A stretch of DNA of 64,000 bases from JBBIOU01 sp037443205 (GCA_037443205.1 JBBIOU010000016.1:11247-75246); one strand, 5' to 3'; positions 7,801-16,111 are shown, numbered from the stretch's first letter. Numbers and translations: made by a program. The notes: generated by a model not told the origin, from the letters alone.

Positions 7801-10595
7801 CCTGAGCAAAGATTTTGCGGAGTAGCTGTAACACCGGTTATTACCGGGTTATTAATTACAGTGATAGTTGAAACAGCAGTATTTACACATCCATTAACAT
7901 CTGTACCTGTAACAGTGTAATTAGTAGTTGTTGTAGGACTTGCATCAACTGTGCTGCCGGTAGTAGCAGATAAACCGGTGGCTGGCGACCATGAATAGGT
8001 TGATGCTCCTGTAGCAGTAAGTGTAATAGGCGTGCTTGGGTTACAATAGGTAGCCGAAGTTGGGTTAACCGCTACAACAGGTAATGGGTTAACAACCACG
8101 GTTACTTCATTTGATAAAGCAGTTAAGGAAGCCGGGGTACAAGTAACTTGTAAAACATAGTAGTATGTTCCGGGACTAAGTGGTGCTGTAATGTAAGAAG
8201 TTGTATTAGCTCCTGAGCCACCTGTTACATTTGTATATGGCCCCCCCGAGGTTGTTGAAAACATCCATTGGTACGATATTCCTACATCCGATGTAGCACC
8301 TACAGAAGTCAAGGTAACTGTTTGTCCTTCGCATACTGTATAGGTTGACGGATTAATTGTTCCGCCATTTGCCGAAGTACAAACACTTAGCATATATTCA
8401 TCTGCTCCGATATCAGGGGTACTCATGCTTCTGGTTTCACCGTCAATATCGGTACTAACCCAGGTAATTCCGGTCATTGTACCTGCATTATGTGTACCTA
8501 GTGCTGATGCATGTAAATCAAAATTGCTAACAAATAGCGGATCGGTTGTTACTGAATTAGCATCGTTTGATGTGGCGGTTTGCCAGTCAGCAAGAGTAGC
8601 TCTGTCGGTAGTATTTCCTAATCCAACAAAACCATTGGTAGTATTTGCAATATATAAGTCATTATAATCTGATACCGAGCCTGTATTACCTATTAATGTA
8701 GCCGAAGTAGATACCCAGGTATAGTGTTTAGACACCCCCGATTGTGCGCCTGTAAAATTGGCAAAAATATTATTTCTGATGTCCATTATCGGACCTGAAG
8801 TAGTACCTATTTCGAAACAAGTTGATGATAAATTAGGACTGCCTGAACCATCTATTCTTACTGAGTTAAATTGAACGTTATGCCTTGATGTAGCAGCACC
8901 ACCGGTAAGTATATTAATTCCTCTCAGGGTTCTGGTTGCAACAGCAGTACCGGTGTAATTTGAAAGAATTTCCGATACAAAATTATTAAATATTCTACTT
9001 TCGTTGGTGCCTGTAGCACTGAGTGATGCTTTTATTCCCGAAACCACAGATGCCGCAGAAGTTGTACTTAAATTTCTTAGTACCAACACTCTGTTGTTGC
9101 TTATAGTAGAAACGCCTTGCCCTAATTCCAGAAAAATACCATCTACAATAGCTCCTGAAGCTGAAACGTTTCTGATTAAGTTGTTATTAATTGTAACACT
9201 ATTTTGATTTTGCGCTCTTATACCCCAGGTTTGTAATGTTCCGCCTCCAATATCGTTCATCATTGCAGAACCTATAGTAGAATTTGCAATTTGACAGTTT
9301 AAATCAGGATAAGTAGCATTACCCAAAAGGTATATACCTGCATAAGCATTTTCTATTACTATGTTTGTATATGTATTGTTTGCGTTAGAACCCGAAATAT
9401 TAGTTGGAATAAATCCTCCAGCAGTAGTTGAAGCCGTTTGCAAGATGCCTCGGCTCGCAGTATTAGTTCTGTTTAAAATTATTGTGCTGTTAGTAACGGT
9501 ATTATTTTGCGCGCCATTGGTAGCACTTGCATTTTTAATCAAAAAACCATATTCTATTTGTGTAGTAGTAGTAACATTGGCAGGGTTATCATTAATATCT
9601 ATGCCGTTAAAAGTAATGTAATCTCCTCCATTAATTGTTATGGCCGCATCAATAGTCCCCACACCATTAGTGGCGAGTATTATTGGATTAGCAGCTGTTC
9701 CGCTTTTTTGAAAGGTAATGGTATTTGCAGGAGTACCGGTTGCATTAATAATTTTAGGTGTTTCCGTAAAGGTTTGTCCTGACATTACATTAAATGTAAT
9801 AGGATTATTTATTCCGGCACATGATGCTGCCACAACATTCAACCAAGCAATAGCATCGTTAAAATTGTTAAAGTTAGTTCCTCCGGTAGCCATGGTGTTA
9901 TCTATTGTAAACACAGATAGGGTGGGTGAAGGCGATATTGAAGATGAAACCAAAGATATATTATCAACCGCTGCCGGTGGTTGTGTACCAACAGTGGCAT
10001 CGCTTTTCCATGAAAAAATCAAACGCATGGTAGATGGATTAGAACAATTTCCTACCAATGCAGCGGGAATAATTACAGTTATTGTTTGTACACCGGTTCC
10101 CAACATTGTATAGTTTCCTAATACGGTTGATCCGGGAACAATAGGTCCTGTACCACTACCCGGATAAGTAGTTGCAGCCGTTGGAGTAACTGTAGTGGGA
10201 GCTAAAGAAACCTGCAGCATGTCCCAGTTATTTTCACCGTTTACAATTACCTGAAATTGCAAAACAATAAAATCTTCACCTGCGGGAAATGTAACATCTC
10301 TGTAAAAATGTACCTGATTGCCCTGTGCTGTAGAATATAAATGCGTTGCACCCGCAATATCGCTGGAAATGTATGCAGAGTTACCCGTACCAAAAGCTGT
10401 TGGTACATTTCCTACCCACCAGGCATTATAAGGAGTGGTAGTTGTATTAACAACAGTCCAACCATTTGCCGCAAAGGTAGTACCCAACTCAAAGCCTCCC
10501 TCAGCGGTTGGGTTAATAATTGTAGTTTGTGCTCTTAACTGGTTTATTCCGAAAAACAAGGAAATAACCAGAAACAAGAAGTAATTATTTTTCAT
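4869..10595 (-). CDS. Giant T9SS-secreted adhesin-like protein (beta-helix, Ig/PKD-like, GEVED, T9SS type A)
   Basis: 1908 residues. A signal peptide ends near LRAQ-22. About residues 230-740 form a right-handed beta-helix rich in Asn/Thr (NNTVTNSTI type ladders), closing with DIDGETRSMSTPDIGADEY. Then come Ig-like modules; two near-copies of a module containing YSWSPATGLSAT; a nidogen-like FSVSPDGWIRLGG segment; a GEVED domain (about 1440-1580, with RVWIDFNHNGVFE and GFGEYEDYNVSI); and three PKD-like modules starting NLGADTLLC, NLGNDTVVC and NLGPDTTIC. The last 75 residues (MPNPNNGNFVINL to the C-terminus) are a type A sorting domain for export by T9SS and attachment to the cell surface. Function is probably adhesion or surface-layer; no enzyme domain was seen. 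Monocistronic, with its own promoter and terminator. Confidence 0.9.
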   Translation of the reverse strand: MKNNYFLFLVISLFFGINQLRAQTTIINPTAEGGFELGTTFAANGWTVVNTTTTPYNAWWVGNVPTAFGTGNSAYISSDIAGATHLYSTAQGNQVHFYRDVTFPAGEDFIVLQFQVIVNGENNWDMLQVSLAPTTVTPTAATTYPGSGTGPIVPGSTVLGNYTMLGTGVQTITVIIPAALVGNCSNPSTMRLIFSWKSDATVGTQPPAAVDNISLVSSSISPSPTLSVFTIDNTMATGGTNFNNFNDAIAWLNVVAASCAGINNPITFNVMSGQTFTETPKIINATGTPANTITFQKSGTAANPIILATNGVGTIDAAITINGGDYITFNGIDINDNPANVTTTTQIEYGFLIKNASATNGAQNNTVTNSTIILNRTNTASRGILQTASTTAGGFIPTNISGSNANNTYTNIVIENAYAGIYLLGNATYPDLNCQIANSTIGSAMMNDIGGGTLQTWGIRAQNQNSVTINNNLIRNVSASGAIVDGIFLELGQGVSTISNNRVLVLRNLSTTSAASVVSGIKASLSATGTNESRIFNNFVSEILSNYTGTAVATRTLRGINILTGGAATSRHNVQFNSVRIDGSGSPNLSSTCFEIGTTSGPIMDIRNNIFANFTGAQSGVSKHYTWVSTSATLIGNTGSVSDYNDLYIANTTNGFVGLGNTTDRATLADWQTATSNDANSVTTDPLFVSNFDLHASALGTHNAGTMTGITWVSTDIDGETRSMSTPDIGADEYMLSVCTSANGGTINPSTYTVCEGQTVTLTSVGATSDVGISYQWMFSTTSGGPYTNVTGGSGANTTSYITAPLSPGTYYYVLQVTCTPASLTALSNEVTVVVNPLPVVAVNPTSATYCNPSTPITLTATGASTYSWSPATGLSATTGSTVDASPTTTTNYTVTGTDVNGCVNTAVSTITVINNPVITGVTATPQNLCSGDTSQLQANAYSIQTTTVDNYQFSNSTGATLHTFTAPTTAVNSNVDDTPSSVQNIGFTFKFENADYTQFSVSPDGWIRLGGTAATNQFTNSVISTVNIPKIYPYWDDLATGSTGNVVYEVIGTAPNRILIVQWFVTIPRNLSGPANSTFQAWLYESNGLIEFRYGNMNTATMSASVGATGLSTAPVHYQSITISSNTTSNSVPNNNNTGQPAAGTMYSLFPISNPVTYTWTPATFLNATNIANPLAEAVTATTTYTVTAMSGSCTSTPANITINVDPLNLSTSVTPADTVCEGTNITLQTTVTGGGQPYSYSWTGPNGFTSTDANPLITAITPLGTGTYYVTLNDNCSTILSDSIVLTVNANPTVAVTSTDTNYCNPGTPVTLTATGALTYSWSPATGLSATSGDMVDASPTSTTLYTVVGTDVNGCQGNATININVFNTPVATPTATPAVICEGDTTQLQANAFAGTAYCTPTVGITGATGDFIDGVVFADISNLNSGDAPTDYTYYNALTANVVADNTTLYTLSLTPTTSWSQQFRVWIDFNHNGVFEAAESVYNTTTATTTTVTTSITIPNTAYNGITRMRVACRFSSQVLATEACGHTGFGEYEDYNVSITGGQDQFSFVWTPSSTLNFDNISNPMAYPTSTETYQVTILDTISGCSSNASVVVTVNPAPVDNLGADTLLCGITSITLDAGNAGSTYLWSDSTTNQTLNVTANGNYSVEITEPVNGCTATYDINVSFGQLPAPVNLGNDTVVCNGGSLVLDAGSGYTSYNWITGDTTQTITASTAGTYSVTVTNADGCEAADTILITLGSNPTVNLGPDTTICIYNSITLDAGPGFTSYTWSNAATTQTIVVLGSQGLGLYTYSVGVTDAFGCVGRDTIRITVDECLGVNEINGQSVNVMPNPNNGNFVINLDNIANADIKIFDMQGKLIYNSRLNGTINRKEITIEKAERGVYMLQITSADRIYNQRIIVNY

Positions 10596-10612
10596 GTTAT
10601 TAAATTTATTTG

Positions 10613-10620
10613 CAAAAATA
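10613..10620 (-). promoter_or_regulatory. -7 promoter element for the giant T9SS gene
   Basis: Minus strand TATTTTTG matches TAnnTTTG 18 bases before the ATG at 10595, leaving a short AT-rich leader. Confidence 0.55.
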
Positions 10621-10771
10621 GCCTATAATGAGCTAAATTTAATTACAATGTTAATAAATAATGAGGGGGCGGCCCTTAAAATTAGATAAAAGGTAAAATA
10701 TCAATGATTAAATGATATTTCCTTAACAATGACATATATTCTATAATTTAGCAAAAAATATTAGGTATAAT

Positions 10772-11557
10772 ATGTCTGATTTAGTTGGAAAAAAAGCCAT
10801 AGTATGCGGTAGTACTGAAGGTATAGGCAAAGCAACTGCTAAAAAACTGGCCGATAAAGGAGCTTCGGTTATATTGATAGCTCGCAATGAACAGAAACTT
10901 ATTAACACTTTACCTGAATTAAACAAAAATTTCGGGCAAAAACATCAATATATTGTGGCAGATTTCAATTTTCCATACGAATTACAAGTGCGTGTAGAAG
11001 AATTTTTATCAGAAAACGAAAACATCAATATATTAATCAATAATACCGGAGGACCTCCGGGCGGAAGTATTCATCAAGCTAAAACAGATGAATTTATCCA
11101 TGCTTTTAATGCCCACCTGATTTGTAATCATGTATTAGTAAAAGCCTGTTTAGAGGGCATGAAACTAAGCGGATATGGTCGCATCATTAATATTATATCA
11201 ACATCTGTTAAACAACCCTTGCCCAACCTTGGTGTATCTAATACCGTCAGAGGTGCTGTTGCATCTTGGGCAAAAACTATGGCAAATGAGCTGGGTAAAT
11301 ATGGTATAACAGTAAACAATGTTTTACCCGGAGCTACTGCTACAAATCGCTTAGAAAGTATCATTAATAATAAAGCACAAAAATTAAATATCAGTCCAAA
11401 ACAAGCAACTGAAGAAATGCTTCATGAAATACCACTGCAACGTTTTGCAAAACCCGAAGAAATCGCTGCTGCAGTGGCATTTTTAGCTTCGCCTGATGCC
11501 GCCTATATTAACGGCATAAATTTACCCGTTGATGGCGGTAGAACAAGTTGTCTGTAA
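10772..11557 (+). CDS. Short-chain dehydrogenase/reductase, BKR-like subgroup without the usual YxxxK
   Basis: 261 residues, Rossmann fold. The cofactor loop is GSTEGIGKA (13-21) and the NNTGG motif is at about 90-94. Where classical SDRs have S...YxxxK this protein reads STSVKQPLPNLGVSNTVRGAV, so the catalytic Tyr and Lys are not present in register, while the downstream NELGKYGITVNNVLPG is typical. I recognise this as the divergent 3-oxoacyl-ACP-reductase-like subgroup in which the catalytic tetrad is altered. Substrate unknown. Monocistronic by position, 150 bases before lpd. Confidence 0.85.
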   Translation: MSDLVGKKAIVCGSTEGIGKATAKKLADKGASVILIARNEQKLINTLPELNKNFGQKHQYIVADFNFPYELQVRVEEFLSENENINILINNTGGPPGGSIHQAKTDEFIHAFNAHLICNHVLVKACLEGMKLSGYGRIINIISTSVKQPLPNLGVSNTVRGAVASWAKTMANELGKYGITVNNVLPGATATNRLESIINNKAQKLNISPKQATEEMLHEIPLQRFAKPEEIAAAVAFLASPDAAYINGINLPVDGGRTSCL

Positions 11558-11707
11558 GTTGCATTGATGATTTTTATCCTTTAATCTACCTGATAATTAC
11601 TCTTGATAATCTCTAGAGTGAATTACAAATAAAACCAAATAATTTGTGTACACAAAAAACCTGATTTATCCGACATAATTTTTTTACTTTTACCCAAAAT
11701 ATTTTTT

Positions 11708-13111
11708 ATGAGTAACTTTGATGTAATTGTTATCGGCTCCGGTCCGGGTGGATATGTATGTGCTATAAGATGTGCACAATTAGGTATGAAAACTGCCTTA
11801 ATTGAAAAGTATAATACCCTTGGCGGAACTTGCTTAAATGTTGGCTGTATTCCTTCAAAAGCATTATTAGATTCTTCTGAACACTATTATAATGCCACTC
11901 ATACTTTTGCAGAACATGGAATTGATGTAAAAAACATAAAAGTTAATTTGGAGCAGATGATTAAACGCAAGGCAGAAGTAGTAAAACAAACCTGCGATGG
12001 TATTAACTATTTAATGAAAAAAAATAAAGTAACCGTGTATAACGGTTTTGGTTCTTTTGTTGATAAGAATACTATTAGTATTACTAAAGCAGATGGAAGT
12101 AAAGAACAAATACAAGGTAAAAAAATAGTAATTGCTACAGGTTCAAAACCAAGCACCTTACCCGGAATAGAAATAGATAAAAAGCGCATTATTACCTCAA
12201 CCGAAGCATTAGAATTAAAAGAAGTTCCTAATCATTTAATCATTATTGGTGGTGGCGTAATTGGTCTTGAATTAGGTTCAGTATATGCGCGTTTAGGATC
12301 AAAAGTTTCTGTTATTGAATATACCGGAGGAATTATCAGCACTATGGATAGTACCATGGGTAAAGAATTACAAAAGGTATTGAAAAAATTAGGATTTGAG
12401 TTTTATTTCAACCATAAAGTTCAAAGTGCAAAAACAAAAGGTAAAGAAGTTACAGTAGTAGCAGAAAATAACAAAGGCGAAAAAGTAGAATTTAAAGGTG
12501 ATTATTGCTTGGTTTCTGTTGGCCGCAGGCCATATACCGAAAATTTAGGATTAGATAAAGCTGGCGTTAAACTTGATGAAAGAGGAAGAATAGATGTTAA
12601 CGAACATCTAGAAACTAACGTAGCCGGCATTTATGCAATTGGAGATGTAATAAAAGGCCCTATGCTTGCTCACAAAGCGGAAGAAGAAGGTGTATTTGTA
12701 GCAGAATACATGGCAGGACAAAAACCACACATCAATTATTTATTAATACCCGGAGTTGTTTATACATGGCCTGAAGTAGCAAGTGTTGGTTATACCGAAG
12801 AACAACTAAAAGAAAAAGGTATAAAATACAAAGTTGGTTCATTTCCTTTTAAAGCAAGCGGAAGAGCACGTGCAAGTATGGATACAGACGGATTAATTAA
12901 AGTATTAGCCGATGCTGAAACAGATGAAATTTTAGGCGTACACATGATTGGTCCACGCGCTGCAGATATGATTATGGAAGCAGCAGTTGCCATGGAATTC
13001 CGAGCAAGTGCAGAAGACATAGCACGTATTTGTCATGCACATCCTACATTCTCTGAATCGTTTAAAGAAGCCGCTTTAGACGCAACAGAAAAAAGGGCAT
13101 TACATATCTAG
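11708..13111 (+). CDS. lpdA: Dihydrolipoyl dehydrogenase (E3)
   Basis: 467 residues, the usual length for the family. FAD-binding GSGPGG is at 10-15, the redox-active disulfide C42-LNVG-C47 follows, the NAD-binding GGGVIGLELG is in the middle, and the C-terminal active-site HAHPTFSE is intact. It reoxidises dihydrolipoamide in the pyruvate and 2-oxoglutarate dehydrogenase and glycine cleavage complexes. It stands alone here, without E1 or E2 genes, as is common when one E3 serves several complexes. A TACTTTTA sequence at 11685-11692 may be a variant -7 element with a 15-base leader. Confidence 0.97.
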   Translation: MSNFDVIVIGSGPGGYVCAIRCAQLGMKTALIEKYNTLGGTCLNVGCIPSKALLDSSEHYYNATHTFAEHGIDVKNIKVNLEQMIKRKAEVVKQTCDGINYLMKKNKVTVYNGFGSFVDKNTISITKADGSKEQIQGKKIVIATGSKPSTLPGIEIDKKRIITSTEALELKEVPNHLIIIGGGVIGLELGSVYARLGSKVSVIEYTGGIISTMDSTMGKELQKVLKKLGFEFYFNHKVQSAKTKGKEVTVVAENNKGEKVEFKGDYCLVSVGRRPYTENLGLDKAGVKLDERGRIDVNEHLETNVAGIYAIGDVIKGPMLAHKAEEEGVFVAEYMAGQKPHINYLLIPGVVYTWPEVASVGYTEEQLKEKGIKYKVGSFPFKASGRARASMDTDGLIKVLADAETDEILGVHMIGPRAADMIMEAAVAMEFRASAEDIARICHAHPTFSESFKEAALDATEKRALHI

Positions 13112-13129
13112 TTAATTAGTTAATCTTCA

Positions 13130-13164
13130 TTAGTTATTAGTTATTAGTTACTGGTTATTGGTTA
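13130..13164 (+). repeat. Left heptamer array flanking the S23 gene
   Basis: Five 7-bp units in tandem: TTAGTTA three times, then CTGGTTA and TTGGTTA. The last two plus TT (13151-13166) are the exact reverse complement of 13570-13585 in the right array, giving a 16-bp perfect inverted repeat that encloses the four-helix-bundle gene. Pairing can extend leftwards with mismatches. Confidence 0.85.
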
Positions 13165-13185
13165 TTTGTAAATAGTTATAATTAA

Positions 13186-13560
13186 ATGGTAATTAATTCA
13201 ATTGAAGAATTAGATGTTTGGCAGCAAACTAGGGAGTTAAGAAAAGAAATTTCAATTCTTGCAAAGAAATTGCCTGAGGCTGAAAAATATAATCTTGCCA
13301 ATCAGATAATACGTTCTTCAAGATCTGTTACAGCAAATATTGCAGAAGGATTTGGAAGGTATCACTTTCAGGAAAATGTACAGTTTTGCAGACAAGCCAG
13401 AGGCTCTTTGGTTGAAACATTAGATCATCTTTATTGTTGTTTAGATGAAAACTATATTGATACTGAAAAATTTGAAAAAATAAAATTCAAAATTGAAACA
13501 TGTTTAAAAAAGCTTAATGCCTACATTAAATATCTTAAGACTGCAAAAAATAACCAATAA
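13186..13560 (+). CDS. Four-helix-bundle protein (S23 / 23S rRNA intervening-sequence family)
   Basis: 124 residues, all-helical. The motifs ELDVWQQTRELRKEI, ANQIIRSSRSVTANIAEGFGR and FCRQARGSLVETLDHL are characteristic of the S23 family, first found as ORFs in intervening sequences of 23S rRNA and related to the Avd protein of diversity-generating retroelements. The molecular function of free-standing members is unknown; nucleic-acid binding by a pentamer is proposed for Avd. The gene sits between two heptamer arrays that can pair, and its last codons and stop (AAC CAA TAA) are made by the right-hand array. It separates lpdA from hemH, to which it has no known relation. Confidence 0.9.
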   Translation: MVINSIEELDVWQQTRELRKEISILAKKLPEAEKYNLANQIIRSSRSVTANIAEGFGRYHFQENVQFCRQARGSLVETLDHLYCCLDENYIDTEKFEKIKFKIETCLKKLNAYIKYLKTAKNNQ

Positions 13561-13599
13561 CCAATAACCAATAACCAATAACCAGTAACCAATAACCAA
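13551..13599 (+). repeat. Right heptamer array, abutting hemH
   Basis: Seven tandem 7-bp units TAACCAA, the fifth being TAACCAG. The first two supply the C-terminus and stop of the S23 gene, and the array ends 7 bases before the hemH TTG start, so it occupies the place of the hemH leader. Complementary to the left array at 13130-13164. Confidence 0.9.
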
Positions 13600-13606
13600 T
13601 AGCCCA

Positions 13607-14623
13607 TTGAAAAAAACAGGAATTCTTCTTCTCCAACTCGGAACCCCCGATAGCCCATCAGTAAAAGATGTGCGTAAATACCTTACCGAATTTTTAAACG
13701 ACCCTCGTGTAATTGATATCCCATGGCTGGCAAGAAAATTATTGGTTAATCTTATCATAGTACCTTTCAGAGCTCCAAAGTCGGCCAAAATTTACAAAGA
13801 ACTTTGGCAGCATGGAAATGGTAAATCGCCATTAATGACTTATTCGCTTTCGTTGCAAAAAAAATTACAAGAAAAATTAGGACATTCATCCAAAGTAGAA
13901 TTAGCCATGCGATACGGAAATCCCTCTACACAAAGCGTTTTGGAAAAAATGCGAAAAGAAAATTACGATAAAATAATTGTTGTTCCATTATATCCACAAT
14001 ATGCATCGGCAAGTACCGGCACGGCATTAGAAAAAGTAATGAAAATAATTTCGCAATGGCATGTTATACCCGAATTATCAATAATCAGTCAATATTGGGA
14101 TAATGATGGTTATCTGAAAGCCTTTGCAGAAATTGGTAAAAAATATAATCATCAAGATTATGACCATGTATTATTTTCATACCATGGCCTACCCGAACGA
14201 CAAGTAGATAAAGTATATGAAGATAAACAGTGTAGCAATCATAGTTGCGAAAAAGAAATAAATCACGAGAATAAATTTTGCTATAAAGCTACGGCTTACG
14301 CAACAACTCGTGAGCTTGCAAAAAGATTAAATATTCCCGAAGAAAAATATACCGTTTGTTTTCAATCGCGGTTAGACAGTAAGTGGTTGCGTCCATTTTC
14401 TGATGAAGTTGTAGAAGAACATGCCAAAAAAGGCGCTAAAAAGTTATTGGTATTTTCGCCTGCATTTGTAGCCGATTGTTTAGAAACCATTATAGAAATA
14501 GGTACCGAATACCAGGAAATTTTTGAAAAAAACGGTGGCGAAAAAGTACAATTGGTAGAAAGTTTAAATGATCATCCACTTTGGGTAGATACAATTTATA
14601 ATTTGGTGAAAGAAAGAATGTAA
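13607..14623 (+). CDS. hemH: Ferrochelatase
   Basis: 338 residues. It inserts Fe2+ into protoporphyrin IX, the last step of protohaem synthesis. The N-terminal KKTGILLLQLGTPDSP and the catalytic FSYHGLPERQ segment are typical, as is ETIIEIG near the end. The start must be TTG at 13607, because the frame is closed by a TAA at 13586 and no ATG or GTG lies between. A Cys-rich insert (QCSNHSCEKEINHENKFCYK, about residues 204-223) is seen, which in some ferrochelatases binds a [2Fe-2S] cluster; that is an inference. Its leader consists of the heptamer array. Followed by a bidirectional terminator. Confidence 0.95.
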   Translation: MKKTGILLLQLGTPDSPSVKDVRKYLTEFLNDPRVIDIPWLARKLLVNLIIVPFRAPKSAKIYKELWQHGNGKSPLMTYSLSLQKKLQEKLGHSSKVELAMRYGNPSTQSVLEKMRKENYDKIIVVPLYPQYASASTGTALEKVMKIISQWHVIPELSIISQYWDNDGYLKAFAEIGKKYNHQDYDHVLFSYHGLPERQVDKVYEDKQCSNHSCEKEINHENKFCYKATAYATTRELAKRLNIPEEKYTVCFQSRLDSKWLRPFSDEVVEEHAKKGAKKLLVFSPAFVADCLETIIEIGTEYQEIFEKNGGEKVQLVESLNDHPLWVDTIYNLVKERM

Positions 14624-14660
14624 TTAAAGCGGCATCCGCCAAAGGCGGATGCCGCTTTAA
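14624..14660. terminator. Bidirectional terminator between hemH and the Fic gene
   Basis: Perfect 17-bp stem (TTAAAGCGGCATCCGCC) with an AAA loop. It sits between two converging genes, 1 base after the hemH stop and 8 bases before the Fic stop. The A/T ends of the stem give short T tracts in both directions. Confidence 0.8.
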
Positions 14661-14668
14661 CAGATAGA

Positions 14669-15652
14669 TTATTTTTTGCTTACAATTCGTTTTCGCTTGC
14701 GATTATTTAAGTATTCTTTAACCGATTCTTTGCTGGTGTACCAATTACGACCTTCTTTAAATGCATCAATTTTACCTTGCCGTGCAAGCAAACTAATATA
14801 TTCTTGGCCGTATGGCAATTGCTCTTCTTCTACAATAGTTTGAATAGGTTTATACTCATAACCATCCGGATAAGCCATTAAATAAATATCCAGCGAGCGT
14901 TCAATTGCCTGACAAATTAATAATATGAGCTTTTCATAATTACCACTATTTGCCTTGTTTAAAGCATCGTAATATTTTTTGCGATCATTGGCTAAAATAA
15001 TAGCAGGAGGATAACCTTTTTGCATCAAATATAAATTCATGAGCAAACGTACCGTTCTTCCGTTGCCATCAAAAAAAGGATGTATCCAAACAAAACGATG
15101 ATGCAAAACAGCAGCCATTTCAATGTCATTTAATTTTAATGAATTAGATTTTATAAATTCAAAAAAATCATCCATTAACGTTTGTACTTTTAGCTGATTG
15201 GGCGGAACAAAATTAGCCCCGCTTATTCTAACCATTCCATTGCGATAAACCCCAGCAAAATCGCGCTGAATTTTTGTCATTACTATTTCATGAATTTTTA
15301 AAACATTACGTTCATTAATTGATGATTTATTTTGCGCTAAGGATTCTACAAATGTTATTGCTTCATGATGGTTGCTTACTTCTAAATGTTCGCGCAGCGT
15401 TTTACCTTTTACGGTAATTCCTTCCTGCAACACCATGCGTGTTTCATTTAGATTTAAGGTATTACCTTCTATATTGGTTGAGTTATACGACCATTCAATA
15501 AATAAATCTTCGCGAATACGTTCTAATACCATCATGGGTAGGGGGCGCTTAGCATCCAGTTTTTGTTTTTTTTGGATAATGCGCTCCATATTGTTTTCCA
15601 ATAACGGACGTATTTCGGGCAAGTTTTTATTTATGATATTTTTCCATTCCAT
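14669..15652 (-). CDS. Fic-domain protein (predicted AMP transferase)
   Basis: 327 residues. The Fic motif is complete: H191-PFFDGNGR-199. An N-terminal inhibitory motif of the S/T-x3-E-G/N type is visible as S58-TNI-E62-G63, which classes it with Fic proteins that are auto-inhibited by an N-terminal helix. The last 60 residues resemble a winged-helix or excisionase-like module (QEYISLLARQGKIDAFKEGRNWYTSKESV) that could bind DNA or the target. Such proteins typically transfer AMP from ATP to a hydroxyl of a target protein. No antitoxin gene lies beside it, consistent with internal inhibition. Confidence 0.92.
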   Translation of the reverse strand: MEWKNIINKNLPEIRPLLENNMERIIQKKQKLDAKRPLPMMVLERIREDLFIEWSYNSTNIEGNTLNLNETRMVLQEGITVKGKTLREHLEVSNHHEAITFVESLAQNKSSINERNVLKIHEIVMTKIQRDFAGVYRNGMVRISGANFVPPNQLKVQTLMDDFFEFIKSNSLKLNDIEMAAVLHHRFVWIHPFFDGNGRTVRLLMNLYLMQKGYPPAIILANDRKKYYDALNKANSGNYEKLILLICQAIERSLDIYLMAYPDGYEYKPIQTIVEEEQLPYGQEYISLLARQGKIDAFKEGRNWYTSKESVKEYLNNRKRKRIVSKK

Positions 15653-15720
15653 AATTCAATTCTTTAATATCGTTACAAATATAAATATTTTTATCCGATA
15701 TTAAAAAAATTTAAAAAAAA

Positions 15721-15746
15721 ATAGCCCTCTTATCTACAAGGGCTAT
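15721..15746 (-). terminator. Rho-independent terminator after ssb
   Basis: 8-bp perfect stem ATAGCCCT/AGGGCTAT with a 10-base loop, followed on the minus strand by nine T residues. 24 bases after the ssb stop. Confidence 0.85.
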
Positions 15747-15769
15747 AATTAATTACTTTACTAAAAATT

Positions 15770-16111
15770 TTATTTATGCTTTTTTCCTAGCATTAAAAAG
15801 TCATTTACAATAATTTCGGTTACGTAACGTTTTATGCCATTTTTATCCTCATAATTACGGTTCACAAGTTTTCCTTCTACATCAATTTCGGTTCCTTTTT
15901 GCAAATACTTTTCTACTTTATCGGCAATTTTGCCCCAGGCAACCAAATTATGCCATTGTGTATCGCTAACTTTTTCACCTGCATTATTGTAGTAGGTTTC
16001 GTTTGTAGCCAACGAAAATTTAGCTAGCTTTTGACCTTTTTGTAAGTTTACTACTTCAGGATTTGAACCTAAGTTGCCAATCAATTGAACTTTGTTTCTC
16101 ATGCTTTTCAT
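15770..16111 (-). CDS. ssb: Single-stranded DNA-binding protein, short form
   Basis: 113 residues covering one OB fold: MRNKVQLIGNLGSNPEV, KLAKFSLATNETY, TQWHNLVAWGKIADKVEKYLQKG and EGKLVNRNYEDKNG are all classic SSB segments. The protein ends LMLGKKHK directly after the fold. The flexible linker and acidic DDDIPF-type tip that recruits partner proteins in replicative SSBs are absent, so this is probably a secondary SSB. An internal Met at codon 4 (MRNKV) is the alternative start. Monocistronic with its own terminator. Confidence 0.92.
   Translation of the reverse strand: MKSMRNKVQLIGNLGSNPEVVNLQKGQKLAKFSLATNETYYNNAGEKVSDTQWHNLVAWGKIADKVEKYLQKGTEIDVEGKLVNRNYEDKNGIKRYVTEIIVNDFLMLGKKHK

Noticed and set aside
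6400..8100. Near-duplicate modules in the giant protein considered as an assembly error
   Set aside because: The two copies differ at many positions and are separated by unrelated domains, as expected for natural module duplication.
5008..10538. Many open frames of 60-130 codons on the plus strand opposite the giant T9SS gene
   Set aside because: They are antisense shadows of a Thr/Asn/Gly-rich coding frame. None has a promoter element, plausible start context or recognisable domain.
13130..13599. Heptamer arrays considered as a CRISPR array
   Set aside because: Units are 7 bp with no spacers and no cas genes nearby; they are simple tandem repeats.
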